From NCBI RefSeq assembly GCF_000376825.1, contig NZ_AQXW01000003.1:310001-374000 (forward strand): a stretch of 64,000 nucleotides of DNA, in the 5' to 3' direction. This DNA comes from Demetria terragena DSM 11295 (lineage in GTDB: Bacteria > Actinomycetota > Actinomycetes > Actinomycetales > Dermatophilaceae). The notes beneath the pieces were generated by a model. That model was not told the origin of the DNA. It saw only the letters and a list, made by a program, of their open reading frames with translations, and searched no databases. Each line of letters starts with the position of its first letter. Positions within the stretch are counted from its first letter, which is position 1. Positions 46,101 to 55,343 of the stretch are shown one piece after another. The position numbers were made by a program, and so were the translations under genes.

Positions 46101-46561
46101 ACCGCACTGGATTGGAGCGGGAGCAGAATGCGTTCCGCTACCACCAGGTTCCCGTCACGGTGCGCTATGAAGGCTCCCGCGTTGTCGAGTTGCTCCGCGT
46201 GGTGGCAGCTGGCGTCCGGGCCGGATCGGCCATCACGGTGAGCACGATGACAAGGATCGCGCCACCGGTGATGTCCTACCTGCAATCTGCTGGCGTTGAG
46301 GTTGCCATCGAAGACGCGACCGAATGGACGCGTCGAGCGGGGCGTCTAGCCGAGAGTGGCGGTCGAGTACGACTGATTGACGCCGACGCTGGTGTCGTTG
46401 CCGCGGCCACCGGTGGGTCACCCGCCGTCGCAATCTACGCGGGTGAGGTGGTCTCGGCAGGGCGTGTCGAAGTGTTGACATTCCTGCGAGAGCAGGCGGT
46501 CTCGATCACGGCGCATCGTTTTGGGACGCCGCGTCGCTACGACATTCCCGCTGCTGTCTGA
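43121..46561 (+). CDS. putA: Bifunctional proline dehydrogenase / L-glutamate gamma-semialdehyde dehydrogenase
   Basis: The 1146-residue enzyme turns proline into glutamate. The FAD proline dehydrogenase covers about 80-450, with DYVSIKVSSTVSPHSPW and VKVRLVKGANLPMEEVD. An aldehyde dehydrogenase follows at about 500-970, with active Cys in FGHAGQKCSAAS, Glu in LLAETSGKNALIV and RQPFGGWK. A tail of about 180 residues comes after it. No N-terminal DNA-binding domain is present, so control likely comes from the GntR gene. ATG 43121 with AAGGGAG just upstream is chosen over the longer frame. Confidence 0.94.
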   Translation: MAMTDGTSIAPIDRALGEEAVDQVRQWLEASRNQPVDAAAQRLAGVLQDPNGLAFTVGFVDGVVRPEDPRAAARALRDIAPLTPAFLPAPLRAAVKTGAAAGRVVPGVVVPTARTALRQMVRHLIVDATDKRLGRSIHRIKGDQDGVRLNINLLGEAVLGEAEATKRLADTEKLLARDDVDYVSIKVSSTVSPHSPWSFDDAVQHAAEALLPLYRRAVAEGGKFINLDMEEYKDLDLTLEVFTSILDREEFLSLEAGVVLQAYLPDALAAMHRLQEWAAARVARGGAPVKVRLVKGANLPMEEVDAEVHGWPLATWHSKQASDSCYKAVLDYALQPAHVKNLRVGVAGHNLFDIALAWLLAKQRGVTEGIDIEMLLGMATAQAAAVRADVGSLLLYTPVVRPEEFDVAIAYLIRRLEEGASQENFMSAMFELDDPTFFDREKERFLASIDTIPAEVPVSHRCQDRRRPAAAWTGAPGEFVNTPDTDPSIEANREWGQQIRSKMQGSRLGRDLAKAGEIQSVAQVEALIEETATAGAAWRDLSAAARAEILHRAGDVLEARRADLLEVMGSECGKVLEQGDPEVSEAIDFAHYYAERGRELESVEGARFSPSRLTVVTPPWNFPCAIPAGSTLAALASGSPVIIKPAPQARRTGAVMVEALWEAGVPRDVLRYVQVPENEVGSRLITHETVERVVLTGAYETAQLFRSMRPDLPLLAETSGKNALIVTPSADLDLAAKDVAYSAFGHAGQKCSAASLTILVGTVATSERFRRQLIDAVQSMTVGLPWEEASQVGPVIEPAQGKLLDALTVLPEGQSWLVEPRRLDEDGMLWSPGVRDGVKPGSEYHLTEYFGPVLGVMAAPTLEAAIDYVNQIDYGLTSGIHSLDEDEVATWLGSVQAGNLYVNRGITGAIVQRQPFGGWKKAAVGAGCKAGGPNYLVGFGTWSDESVSRSANDEISQAVLDAAHDLDHRDREWLAGALSTDAVAWASEFGVVQDRTGLEREQNAFRYHQVPVTVRYEGSRVVELLRVVAAGVRAGSAITVSTMTRIAPPVMSYLQSAGVEVAIEDATEWTRRAGRLAESGGRVRLIDADAGVVAAATGGSPAVAIYAGEVVSAGRVEVLTFLREQAVSITAHRFGTPRRYDIPAAV

Positions 46562-47914
46562 TCATCCGAAGGCGCGGGTGCGCTCGCGCAATTGCCAACT
46601 GCCAAAAGCGAGTACGGCGAGTCCGAGGGCGAGCAGCGTGATGCCGGACGGCGACCCGCCGGCCAGGGCAATCCGACCTGCGAGCAGTCCGACGGCCAGG
46701 GGAGCGGCGTAGGGCATCGCCATATGGAAGGCGAGGGCCTGGCCGCCGCTTGTCGGCGACATCCGCTCCGCGCGAATGCCGCCGCGATAGGACGTCGCAA
46801 GTTGAAGTCCTGCGATGAGGAACATGAGGCCGGCGACTCCTGCTGCGGTCGCCAGCGAGAGTGGTCCGACGATCACGGTCGAGGCAACCCCGATGGTGGC
46901 CGCCGGGAGGAGCCCGACGGTCAGGTGCCCTGTGGCCATCCTGCGCGGCGAGATGCCGAGCAGGGTTGGGCTGCCTGCGTTTTCGGCCGTGAAGCGCAGT
47001 CCAGTTAGCAACCGGCCCGCACCCAGACTCGTCATCAAGAGTAGGGGCCCGAGTGCCATCCAAGCCTCGGGACGGAGTGCCCAGATCGTTCCAGGAACTC
47101 CGGTTAGGAGCACGGTGATGCCGCTTGCGGTGGCCAGGGGCGTGCGCCGCCAGCCGAGGAGGTCGGCGACGACCACCGTCCCCAACGGTCCGTATGCACC
47201 GAGCCTGAGGCGACGTCCGCGGAGACGGCCAGACGGGACTGCGCGCGCGAGGTGACTCAGATCCCCGACGAGGAACGCGGCATTGGCCGCTCGGCTGAGC
47301 AAGGCTTGGTTGCGCAGCGTGGACTGGGACAGTGCTCGAAGAGTGTCAGCAACGCGAACCAGCTCTGACCACGGCGAAGGTGCCGGGTTGGTTCGGGCTT
47401 GTGCGCGCACCGCGATGTGGGTGAGGAGAACCCCAACTCCGATGCCCATCAACACGATCGGTGCAATGGCGGCCGGGCTCGCCAAGTCACGAATCGCGAG
47501 TCCGCCACCCACGACGATTCCCACGATGCCACCAAATGTGGCCATAGCGGCCAGTGCAGCGCGCCACCAGGGGCGCAGCAGGTCGTCCCGGTCGAGGCCG
47601 ATCGGAAGGAGAAGGTCAATGAAACTCAGGTCGGGCAGAACAGGGCCGCGCTTGCGCCCGACGGCGTACGCCACGGGGCAGAGAATGGTGACCGCAAGGA
47701 GTGTGGCCGCGGGAGCCCAGGTCTGGAACAGTTCCCGTCGGGTGGCATCAATCGCGATGGCGTGCGCGAGGCCTTGGGACAGGGACACGCCGTACACGGC
47801 GGCAAACAACGCGATGACATACAGCGGGTAGGCAATGCGTTGGATCGGTGTGCGACCGCGATAGGCAAAAATCGTGACGGCGTCCAGGCGCTCCTCATCG
47901 CCGGTGGCCATCAC
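46562..47914 (-). CDS. Polytopic membrane protein, ABC permease-like (DUF6297-like)
   Basis: The 450-residue protein has about ten hydrophobic segments and no binding-protein-type loop. Its start overlaps the stop of the upstream ATPase (GTGA at 47911-47914; ATG 47911 is also possible), so it is probably the membrane half of that ABC system. It seems related to actinobacterial DUF6297 proteins. Substrate and direction of transport cannot be read. It is convergent with putA, with adjacent stop codons. Confidence 0.75.
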   Translation of the reverse strand: MMATGDEERLDAVTIFAYRGRTPIQRIAYPLYVIALFAAVYGVSLSQGLAHAIAIDATRRELFQTWAPAATLLAVTILCPVAYAVGRKRGPVLPDLSFIDLLLPIGLDRDDLLRPWWRAALAAMATFGGIVGIVVGGGLAIRDLASPAAIAPIVLMGIGVGVLLTHIAVRAQARTNPAPSPWSELVRVADTLRALSQSTLRNQALLSRAANAAFLVGDLSHLARAVPSGRLRGRRLRLGAYGPLGTVVVADLLGWRRTPLATASGITVLLTGVPGTIWALRPEAWMALGPLLLMTSLGAGRLLTGLRFTAENAGSPTLLGISPRRMATGHLTVGLLPAATIGVASTVIVGPLSLATAAGVAGLMFLIAGLQLATSYRGGIRAERMSPTSGGQALAFHMAMPYAAPLAVGLLAGRIALAGGSPSGITLLALGLAVLAFGSWQLRERTRAFG

Positions 47915-48564
47915 AGCTCAGGAATCTCGAGCCGGACCTGATCGTCGGCGAGGCTAGCGATCATGTCGTGGTCGTGGCAGGCCAGGAGCAGCGCAGTTCC
48001 GGCACCCTTGGTCTCCGCCAGGATTCGCGTCAGAAGGGCGCGTCGGTCGCGGTCCAGTCGCTGCTCGGGCTCGTCTAAGACCAGCAGTCCGCTCGGGCGG
48101 ATTAACGTCAACGCGAGGTCCACTAACTGCCTTTGGCCAGAGGACAATTCATGGAGATAGCGATGCCGGAGTGGGTCAATGTCGAGCTGGTCGAGGGTGC
48201 GTTGAACCCGTCGCGCACAGGTTTCCCGCGAGCCACCCCATGTCTGATCGACCAGCACCAGATGGTCTTGGACGGTGTGGTGGCGATACCCGGTTATGGG
48301 GTTCAAGAGTGCGGCCATCACATTTCGAGTGCGCGGTGAACGCTCATCAACCGGATCACCGTCCAGGAGAACAGTTCCGGTGCTCGGCTGGGTGGCGCCA
48401 ATCATGAGTCGCAGCAAAGTCGACTTGCCGGATCCGTTCGGTCCGCTCAGCACCACGGCTTGGCCGGGGCGGACCTCGATATCGGTCGGGGCAACGAGCG
48501 GGACCTCGTCGACAACCTGGCTGACGCCTTCCGCCGCCAGCACGGTGAACGCTGTCGAGACCAT
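47911..48564 (-). CDS. ABC transporter ATP-binding protein
   Basis: The 217-residue ATPase has Walker A SGPNGSGKSTLLRL, signature LSSGQRQLVDLAL and Walker B GLLVLDEPEQRLD. It is short and single-domain, as in export-type systems. It is coupled to the polytopic membrane protein downstream and follows the aminotransferase gene by 3 bases, so all three may be one operon. Substrate unknown. Confidence 0.88.
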   Translation of the reverse strand: MVSTAFTVLAAEGVSQVVDEVPLVAPTDIEVRPGQAVVLSGPNGSGKSTLLRLMIGATQPSTGTVLLDGDPVDERSPRTRNVMAALLNPITGYRHHTVQDHLVLVDQTWGGSRETCARRVQRTLDQLDIDPLRHRYLHELSSGQRQLVDLALTLIRPSGLLVLDEPEQRLDRDRRALLTRILAETKGAGTALLLACHDHDMIASLADDQVRLEIPEL

Positions 48565-48567
48565 GTC

Positions 48568-49725
48568 TTAACCGAGCGACTGAAGGCGGCGGAGACCTTC
48601 ACGGATCTTGTCTTCGTCCTTACAAAAAGCGAACCGCAAGAGGCTGGCATTTGCGCTGGGGTCGTCATGGAAGCCCGAGACTGGGATCGCAACGACGCCG
48701 CACAGGTCGGGCAACTGCCAACACAGGTCGGTGGCGTCGTCCCAGCCGAGCGGACGCGCGTCCCCTATCGCGAAGTATGTGCCCTGGGGCAGCCAGGTAT
48801 CGAACCCGATCTGGCGAAGCCCTTCGACCATTAGATGACGTCGGTGATCCATGGCCTCATGAAGTTCGTCCAGCAGTGGCTGCCCGAGCCGCAGGCCTTC
48901 CGCGACCGCGGCCTGGAATGGCCCCCCGCCCGAGAACGTGAGGTATTGCTTCACTGTGAGAGCCGCCTGCACGAGGTCGGCCGGGCCGGTCACCCACCCC
49001 ACCTTCCACCCGGTCAGCGAGAAGGTCTTGCCGGCTGACCCGATGGTCAGGGTGCGGTCTGCCATACCTGGCAGGGTCGCGATCGGGATATGGGTGCTGC
49101 CGTCGAAGGTCAAGTGCTCGTAGACCTCGTCGGTCACGACGAAGGCATCGTGTTCCTGGGCCAGGTCGGCGATGAGTTGGAGCTCATCGCGGGAGAACAC
49201 TTTGCCGGTCGGGTTGTGTGGTGTGTTGAGCAGGACCAGTTTGGTTCGGGACGAGAAGGCGGCTCGCAACTCGTCGGGGTCGACCGCGAATTCGGGCGCG
49301 CGCAGCACACAGGTGCGGTGGGCGACTCCCGCTAGGGCAAACATGGCGGTGTAGGAGTCGTAGTAGGGCTCGAACGTGACCACCTCATCGCCGGGTTCGA
49401 CCAAAGCCAAGATGGATGAGGCAATTCCCTCGGTAGCGCCGACTGTTGGCAGCACCTGCTGATCGGGGTCCAGGTCAAGGCCGTAGTGCCGCGCCTGGTG
49501 ATCCGCGATCGCGGCACGAAGGACCGGCAGCCCCCGACCGGGCGGATACTGATTGAGGCCGTCGGCGATGGCTGCGCGGGCGGCCTCCTTGATGGCGCTC
49601 GGACCATCACTGTCCGGAAATCCCTGACCAAGATTGATTGCTCCGGTACGCAGGGCCAACGCCGACATCTCCGCGAAGATGGTCGTACCAAAACCGTGCA
49701 GGCGCGGAATGAGCGGAGAAGACAT
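48568..49725 (-). CDS. Class I/II PLP-dependent aminotransferase
   Basis: The 385-residue aminotransferase has the N-terminal INLGQGFPDSDGP, PTVGATEGIASSI, LLNTPHNPTGKVF, DEVYEHLTFDG and the PLP-lysine motif SAGKTFSLTGWKVGW. This resembles the YbdL/kynurenine-type or DapC-type branch (2-oxo acid or N-succinyl-diaminopimelate). ATG 49725 is preferred; a longer frame to 49926 would run into the rpsB promoter region. The exact substrate is uncertain. Confidence 0.88.
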   Translation of the reverse strand: MSSPLIPRLHGFGTTIFAEMSALALRTGAINLGQGFPDSDGPSAIKEAARAAIADGLNQYPPGRGLPVLRAAIADHQARHYGLDLDPDQQVLPTVGATEGIASSILALVEPGDEVVTFEPYYDSYTAMFALAGVAHRTCVLRAPEFAVDPDELRAAFSSRTKLVLLNTPHNPTGKVFSRDELQLIADLAQEHDAFVVTDEVYEHLTFDGSTHIPIATLPGMADRTLTIGSAGKTFSLTGWKVGWVTGPADLVQAALTVKQYLTFSGGGPFQAAVAEGLRLGQPLLDELHEAMDHRRHLMVEGLRQIGFDTWLPQGTYFAIGDARPLGWDDATDLCWQLPDLCGVVAIPVSGFHDDPSANASLLRFAFCKDEDKIREGLRRLQSLG

Positions 49726-49913
49726 GTTTCCGAGCCTAGGGGACGGGGTCGGTGGCGTGGATTTCCGCGACATGCCGGGGCTGGCGTACGATAGCGCCAC
49801 GGCCCGTCTCGGCGGGTCGAATTCGCGTGTTCTTTTCCGGCTCGCCGCCGGGGCGCAGTCCTGCAGTCTGCATTGATTCTGATGTGGGAGGGGCCTCGTT
49901 AGAGCACTAGGCA

Positions 49914-49934
49914 TCACGAACACCACGTTCGTGA
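49914..49934 (+). promoter_or_regulatory. Perfect hairpin in the rpsB leader
   Basis: Arms TCACGAAC (49914-49921) and GTTCGTGA (49927-49934) with loop ACCAC lie 35 bases before rpsB. TACGAT at 49787-49792 may be a -10 element, though its -35 is poor. The hairpin could be an S2 autoregulatory or attenuation element, as the rpsB-tsf leader is in other bacteria. Confidence 0.45.
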
Positions 49935-49969
49935 GGACAACTGGAATCTACTGAAAGGCGGACTTCGGC

Positions 49970-50899
49970 ATGGCCGTCGTCACCATGCGCCAGCTCCTCG
50001 AGAGCGGCGTCCACTTCGGGCACCAGACCCGTCGCTGGAACCCCAAGATGAAGCGCTTCATCATGACCGAGCGCAACGGCATCTACATCATCGACTTGCA
50101 GCAGTCGCTCACGTACTTGGGCGATGCCTATGAGTTCGTCAAGCAAACCGTTGGTCACGGTGGCACCATCCTGTTTGTCGGCACCAAGAAGCAGGCGCAG
50201 GAGTCCATCGCCGAGCAGGCGACCCGCGTCGGAATGCCCTACGTCAACCACCGTTGGCTCGGCGGCATGCTCACCAACTTCAACACCGTCCACAAGCGGC
50301 TCACCCGGCTCAAGGAGCTGGAAGAGCTCGACTTCGACGACGTGGCAGGTTCGGGTCGCACCAAGAAGGAACTGCTCGTCCTCAAGCGCGAGAAGGACAA
50401 GCTCGAGCGCACCTTGGGCGGTATCCGCGACATGCAGAAGGTTCCGTCGGCGGTGTGGATCGTTGACACCAAGAAGGAGCACCTCGCAGTCACCGAGGCG
50501 CGCAAGCTCAACATCCCGATCATCGCGATCCTCGACACCAACTGCGACCCGGACGAGGTTGACTACAAGATCCCGGGCAACGACGACGCCATCCGTTCGG
50601 TCACGTTGTTGACCCGAGTGGTTGCCGACGCCGTTGCGGAGGGTCTGATCTCCCGCTCGCAGGGTAAGTCCGGCGCGTCCGAAGACGGTGTCGCCGAGCC
50701 GATGGCCGAGTGGGAGCGCGAGCTCCTGGCTTCGGATGCTGCTACGGACGCTGCAGCCGAGGCTCCGGCTGAGGCCGCACCGGAGGCGCCCGTTGCTGAG
50801 GCTGCACCTGAGGCACCTGCTGCCGAGGATGCACCCGCTACTGAGGCTTCGCCCGAGGCCGCGGAAGCTCCCGCGACCGAGTCCGCCGACAAGGCCTAA
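49970..50899 (+). CDS. rpsB: 30S ribosomal protein S2
   Basis: The 309-residue S2 has the start motif [32 protein letters not shown] and [11 protein letters not shown] tail of about 55 residues rich in Ala, Pro and Glu follows; S2 is normally about 240-260 residues. The tail ends ESADKA, the same six residues that end S16 in this genome. rpsB-tsf is the standard pair; tsf follows 41 bases later. Confidence 0.97.
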   Translation: MAVVTMRQLLESGVHFGHQTRRWNPKMKRFIMTERNGIYIIDLQQSLTYLGDAYEFVKQTVGHGGTILFVGTKKQAQESIAEQATRVGMPYVNHRWLGGMLTNFNTVHKRLTRLKELEELDFDDVAGSGRTKKELLVLKREKDKLERTLGGIRDMQKVPSAVWIVDTKKEHLAVTEARKLNIPIIAILDTNCDPDEVDYKIPGNDDAIRSVTLLTRVVADAVAEGLISRSQGKSGASEDGVAEPMAEWERELLASDAATDAAAEAPAEAAPEAPVAEAAPEAPAAEDAPATEASPEAAEAPATESADKA

Positions 50900-50940
50900 T
50901 CACCCCTCCTGAGGTAATCGCAAAGGAGCGATGCACAGAC

Positions 50941-51768
50941 ATGGCTAATTACACCGCCGCCGACATCAAGGCGCTGCGCGAGCAGACCGGTGCCGGCATG
51001 ATGGACGTCAAGAAGGCGCTCGACGAGACCGACGGCGACCGTACGAAGGCCATCGAGGCCCTGCGAATCAAGGGTCTCAAGGGCGTTACCAAGCGCGAAG
51101 GGCGTTCCGCGTCCTCCGGTTTGGTGACCGCCAAGGTCGAGAATGGCGTCGGAACGCTGCTCGAAGTCAACTGCGAGACCGACTTCGTGGCTAAGAACCC
51201 GACCTTCATCGAACTGGCTGACCGGATCCGCGACCACGCGGCGTCGGTGGGCGCAGGCGATGCCGAGACCCTGCTGGCCAGCGAGTTGGACGGCAAGACG
51301 GTCAAGGAGGTCCTCGACGAGGCCAACGCCGGACTTGGCGAGAAGATCGAGGTGCGCCGCATGGCTCGCCTCGAGGGCGAGAAGGTCGAGGCGTACCTGC
51401 ACAAGACCGACCCAGATGTTCCGCCGCAGATCGGTGTGCTTGTCGCCGCCAACGGTGGCGAGGGCACGGTGGTTCGGGACATCGCGATGCATGTTGCGGC
51501 GTTCGCGCCGACGGTGCTCTCGCGAGATGAGATCGACGCCGAGACGGTCGAAAACGAGCGTCGTGTCGCCGAGGCCACGGCCAAGGAAGAGGGCAAGCCT
51601 GAACAGGCACTGCCCAAGATCATCGAGGGCCGGGTCAACTCCTACTTCAAGGACAACGTGCTGCTCGATCAGCCGTTCGCCAAGGACCCGAAGAAGTCGG
51701 TGGCCGCTGTCGCCCAAGAGTCTGGCGCGACCGTGACTGGCTTTGCCCGGCTCAAGGTCGGCGTCTGA
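50941..51768 (+). CDS. tsf: Elongation factor Ts
   Basis: EF-Ts (275 residues) recycles EF-Tu-GDP. Signature 1 is VKALREQTGAGMMDVKKAL-like (IKALREQTGAGMMDVKKALD), followed by VNCETDFVAKN and HVAAFAPTVLSRDEI. The length fits actinobacterial EF-Ts. AAAGGAG lies 12 bases upstream of ATG 50941. A strong hairpin follows before pyrH. Confidence 0.97.
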   Translation: MANYTAADIKALREQTGAGMMDVKKALDETDGDRTKAIEALRIKGLKGVTKREGRSASSGLVTAKVENGVGTLLEVNCETDFVAKNPTFIELADRIRDHAASVGAGDAETLLASELDGKTVKEVLDEANAGLGEKIEVRRMARLEGEKVEAYLHKTDPDVPPQIGVLVAANGGEGTVVRDIAMHVAAFAPTVLSRDEIDAETVENERRVAEATAKEEGKPEQALPKIIEGRVNSYFKDNVLLDQPFAKDPKKSVAAVAQESGATVTGFARLKVGV

Positions 51769-51806
51769 CTCGACGATATTTCTGGGGTCATCTGCGACCT
51801 CACTCG

Positions 51807-51837
51807 GCGCCCGTCCACCACATCGGTGGGCGGGCGC
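51807..51837. terminator. Terminator hairpin between tsf and pyrH
   Basis: A 13-base stem with one mismatch (51807-51819 with 51825-51837) is followed by TTC. It should stop most rpsB-tsf transcripts before pyrH. Confidence 0.75.
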
Positions 51838-51906
51838 TTCGTTGCGCAGTTGCCCATGTGGAAGACTGCCCCGACCGCTTCTCGCATGCACGATGGAGGC
51901 CCGCAG

Positions 51907-52638
51907 GTGACGCCTGATGTTCCGAACACCGATCAGAACCGCTCATTGTTGAAACTCTCAGGGGAAGTGTTCGGGGGCGGCGAAGTCGGACTCGACCCTG
52001 ATGTCGTGAAGCGCATTGCTCATCAGATCGCCGAAGCAGCCCGCGGTGGCATGCAGATCTGTGTCGTCATCGGCGGTGGGAACTTTTTCCGCGGCGCGGA
52101 ACTTCAAACCAAGGGCATGGACCGTGTCCGTGCCGACTACATGGGCATGCTGGGCATTGTCATGAACTGTCTGGCACTCCAGGACTTCCTGGAGAAGGAA
52201 AATATCGACACCAGGGTGCAGACGGCCATCACGATGGGCCAGGTTGCTGAGCCGTATATCCCGCGCCGCGCCATCCGGCACATGGAGAAGGGGCGCGTGG
52301 TGATCTTCGGAGCTGGCATGGGGATGCCCTTCTTCTCGACGGACACCGTGGCGGTGCAGCGGGCCCTGGAAAGCCACTGCGATGTGGTCTTGATGGCCAA
52401 GAGCGGTGTGGACGGGGTCTACACCGCCGACCCGAAGACGGACCCCACCGCGACCAGGATCGAGGAGCTCACCTACCGCGACGCGATTGAACGCGGACTT
52501 CGGGTGGTAGACCAGACCGCCTTCTCGTTGGCCGCGGAGAACGATCTGCCGATGGTGGTTTTCTCGATGGAGCAGCCAGGTTCGATCACCCGCGCCCTTG
52601 AGGGTGAGAAGATCGGAACCAGAGTGACGCCAGCTTAG
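51907..52638 (+). CDS. pyrH: UMP kinase
   Basis: The 243-residue UMP kinase phosphorylates UMP. Motifs: [46 protein letters not shown] and [16 protein letters not shown] use GTG 51907 because GGAGG is 7 bases upstream; ATG 51886 is possible but has no ribosome site. frr follows 64 bases later. Confidence 0.94.
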   Translation: MTPDVPNTDQNRSLLKLSGEVFGGGEVGLDPDVVKRIAHQIAEAARGGMQICVVIGGGNFFRGAELQTKGMDRVRADYMGMLGIVMNCLALQDFLEKENIDTRVQTAITMGQVAEPYIPRRAIRHMEKGRVVIFGAGMGMPFFSTDTVAVQRALESHCDVVLMAKSGVDGVYTADPKTDPTATRIEELTYRDAIERGLRVVDQTAFSLAAENDLPMVVFSMEQPGSITRALEGEKIGTRVTPA

Positions 52639-52702
52639 GTTCCGCGTTACGGATATCGACCACCTGGCGCGAATACGCGCCGCAGCATGAAGGAGTGCAC
52701 CC

Positions 52703-53269
52703 ATGGACGGCAGCATCGAGGAGAGCCTCTTCGAGGCCGAGGACAAGATGGAAAAGGCAGTCGAGGTCGCGAAAGAGGACTTCGCGGGCATCCGTACTGG
52801 CCGGGCCAACGCCGGAATGTTCAACAAGCTCGAGGTCGAGTACTACGGTGCGCCGACCCCGCTGCAGCAGTTGGCGTCCTTCCAGACACCTGAGGCCCGC
52901 ACCATCTTGATCCAGCCGTTCGACAAGAGCTCGATGACGGCGATTGAGAAAGCGCTGCGGGAGTCTGACCTGGGGGTCAACCCCAGCAATGATGGCAACG
53001 TCATCCGGATCGCACTGCCTCAGCTCACGGAGGAGCGCCGCCGCGACTACATCAAGTTGGCACGGACCAAGGGCGAGGACGCCAAGGTCTCGATGCGCAA
53101 CATTCGACGTAAGGCCAAGGACGAGATCGACCGCTTCGTCAAGAACGGCGATGTCGGTGAGGACGAGGGCTCACGCGCGGAGAAAGTACTCGATGGACTG
53201 ACCAAGAAGTTCGTCGAGCAGGTCGACGACCTCATGGGTCGCAAGGAGACCGAACTGCTCGAGGTCTGA
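52703..53269 (+). CDS. frr: Ribosome recycling factor
   Basis: RRF (188 residues) splits terminated ribosomes with EF-G. Characteristic stretches are [50 protein letters not shown] and [20 protein letters not shown]. Usual length. The cdsA ATG lies 12 bases after its stop, so they share a transcript. Confidence 0.97.
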   Translation: MDGSIEESLFEAEDKMEKAVEVAKEDFAGIRTGRANAGMFNKLEVEYYGAPTPLQQLASFQTPEARTILIQPFDKSSMTAIEKALRESDLGVNPSNDGNVIRIALPQLTEERRRDYIKLARTKGEDAKVSMRNIRRKAKDEIDRFVKNGDVGEDEGSRAEKVLDGLTKKFVEQVDDLMGRKETELLEV

Positions 53270-53281
53270 GCGGCCACCATC

Positions 53282-54160
53282 ATGAGCAGTCCGGTGCCTC
53301 GTTCGCGGCGTCGTGCCGATCGATCGGATCGCGCGACCGCCAAGGCGCCGACCTCAAAAGCAGGGCGCGACCTCCCGATGGCCATTGGCGTCGGTGTCGC
53401 GCTCGGGGCCATCGTGCTGGCCTCGTTGCTGTTCGACAAACGAGGATTCGTGGCCGTGGCCACGGCAGCCTCGATCGTGGGTGCGTACGAACTCATCCAG
53501 GCTCTCGGTAAAGGCGGCGTGGCCGTGCCGGCGATCCCCGTTTTTGGCGCAGCATTCGCCGTTCCGGTGGCAGCTTTCGTCTGGGGCCCGCCTGCCGTCG
53601 CGCCAGCCGTCGTCTTGGCCATCCTCGCCGTCGTGGTGACTGCGGCCCTCGGGGACGGGCGGGAGACGCTGCAGGAGGCCGCAGGCGGGGTCCTGATCGT
53701 GTTCTATCCGGTGCTGCTCGTGGCATTCGCCCTGTTGCTGCTGCGCCCAGAGGATGGCATTCAGCGCATCGTCACCTTTGTCGTCGTCACGATCTGCAGC
53801 GATATCGGCGGATATGTCGCCGGTGTGCTGTTTGGGTCGCGCCCCATGGCGCCGACGGTCAGCCCGAAGAAGTCTTGGGAGGGCTTCGCTGGTTCGGCAC
53901 TCTCGTGCGCGATCGCCGGTGTGCTGTGTGTGACCCTGGCGTTGGGCGGCGCCTGGTGGATCGGGCTGCTGCTGGGCCTCTCAGTCGTCGTTGCGGCCAC
54001 GGTGGGCGACCTCTGCGAATCGATGATCAAGCGCGACTTGGGGATCAAGGACATGAGCAATCTCATCCCGGGACATGGCGGTTTGATGGACCGTCTCGAC
54101 TCGCTCGCTTTGTCAGTGCCGGTGACGTGGGCGATCCTTACCTTTGTGAGTACGACATGA
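53282..54160 (+). CDS. cdsA: Phosphatidate cytidylyltransferase
   Basis: The 292-residue membrane enzyme makes CDP-diacylglycerol for phospholipid synthesis. It has about seven to eight hydrophobic segments and the family signature near the C-terminus ([16 protein letters not shown] then [12 protein letters not shown]). The N-terminal 30 residues are basic and hydrophilic. It is coupled to rlmN by ATGA (54157-54160), the normal actinobacterial arrangement. Confidence 0.95.
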   Translation: MSSPVPRSRRRADRSDRATAKAPTSKAGRDLPMAIGVGVALGAIVLASLLFDKRGFVAVATAASIVGAYELIQALGKGGVAVPAIPVFGAAFAVPVAAFVWGPPAVAPAVVLAILAVVVTAALGDGRETLQEAAGGVLIVFYPVLLVAFALLLLRPEDGIQRIVTFVVVTICSDIGGYVAGVLFGSRPMAPTVSPKKSWEGFAGSALSCAIAGVLCVTLALGGAWWIGLLLGLSVVVAATVGDLCESMIKRDLGIKDMSNLIPGHGGLMDRLDSLALSVPVTWAILTFVSTT

Positions 54161-55311
54161 CCGACCTTCCCACCCCTGCCCGTCGCCCCGAGCCGGGAGC
54201 CTTGACGTTCACGGCGCCCCGGCGCGGTAAGCCGCCGCAGCATCTCGCCGACCTCGACCTTGCTGGACGCAAGTCAGCCGTCGAGGCGTTGGGGTTCAAG
54301 GGCTTTCGCGCTAAACAACTCTCCACTCACTACTTCGAGCGGCTCGTCGCTGACTCCGAGCAGATGACCGACCTGCCCAAGGGTGAGCGCACGGAGTTGG
54401 TGAGCGGGATGCTGCCTCAACTTCTCACTCCGGTGCGCGAGTTGCAGGCCGACGGCGGCACGACCATCAAACAGGTCTTCCGGCTGTTCGACGGGGCGAT
54501 GGTGGAGACAGTCCTCATGCGCTACCCGGGCCGGGTCACGATGTGCATCTCCAGCCAAGCGGGCTGCGGCATGAACTGCCCGTTCTGCGCGACGGGCCAA
54601 GCAGGGCTGACCCGCAACCTCACGACGGCCGAGATTGTGGAACAGGTCGTCGCGGGTGCTCGCGCGCTGCGCCATGGCACGCTCGCCGGTGACGAGGGCG
54701 AGGACGCAGATGCCTTGCGCGTCTCCAATGTCGTGTTCATGGGGATGGGCGAAGCACTGGCCAACTACCGGCAGGCGGTCAACGCGATCAAGCGCTTGGT
54801 GGAGCCGAGCCCGTCGGGTTTGGGCATGTCAGCGCGCGGCGTCACCATGTCGACCGTCGGGCTGGTGCCGGCTATCGACAAGCTGGCGGCCGAAGGGATT
54901 CCGGTCACGTTGGCGCTCTCGTTGCACGCGCCGGACGATGAGTTGCGTGACGAACTCGTGCCGATCAACACGCGCTGGAAGGTCGACGAGGCCATCGATG
55001 CGGCGTACCGCTACTACCGCGCCACAGGCCGCCGAGTCTCGATCGAATATGCCCTTATCAAGGACATCAACGACCAGGGCTGGCGCGCGGATCTGTTGGG
55101 GGAGAAGCTTGCTCGTCGCGGCAAGGGGTGGGTCCATGTCAATCCCATCCCCCTGAACCCAACCCCAGGGAGCAAGTGGACCGCCTCACGCCGCGGAGTC
55201 GAGCAGAACTTCGTGGAGCGCCTTCGCTCCCATGGCATCCCGACGACCGTGCGGGATACCCGTGGCAGCGACATCGACGGCGCCTGTGGGCAGTTGGCGG
55301 CTGGTAGCTGA
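54157..55311 (+). CDS. rlmN: Dual-specificity 23S rRNA/tRNA adenine-C2 methyltransferase
   Basis: RlmN (384 residues) is a radical-SAM enzyme that methylates A2503 of 23S rRNA and A37 of some tRNAs. The 4Fe-4S motif is [13 protein letters not shown]. Other markers are [21 protein letters not shown] and NPTPGSKW, with the second catalytic Cys in [12 protein letters not shown] 54157 overlaps cdsA; the longer frame to 53875 only shadows cdsA. Confidence 0.96.
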   Translation: MTDLPTPARRPEPGALTFTAPRRGKPPQHLADLDLAGRKSAVEALGFKGFRAKQLSTHYFERLVADSEQMTDLPKGERTELVSGMLPQLLTPVRELQADGGTTIKQVFRLFDGAMVETVLMRYPGRVTMCISSQAGCGMNCPFCATGQAGLTRNLTTAEIVEQVVAGARALRHGTLAGDEGEDADALRVSNVVFMGMGEALANYRQAVNAIKRLVEPSPSGLGMSARGVTMSTVGLVPAIDKLAAEGIPVTLALSLHAPDDELRDELVPINTRWKVDEAIDAAYRYYRATGRRVSIEYALIKDINDQGWRADLLGEKLARRGKGWVHVNPIPLNPTPGSKWTASRRGVEQNFVERLRSHGIPTTVRDTRGSDIDGACGQLAAGS

Positions 55312-55313
55312 CC

Positions 55314-55343
55314 CGCTCTCATGGTCACAGCGCGATGAGAGCG
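55314..55343. terminator. Bidirectional terminator after rlmN
   Basis: Perfect 9-bp arms CGCTCTCAT (55314-55322) and ATGAGAGCG (55335-55343), with a 12-base loop, lie at the convergent ends of rlmN and the EamA gene, overlapping the latter's stop. Confidence 0.65.
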
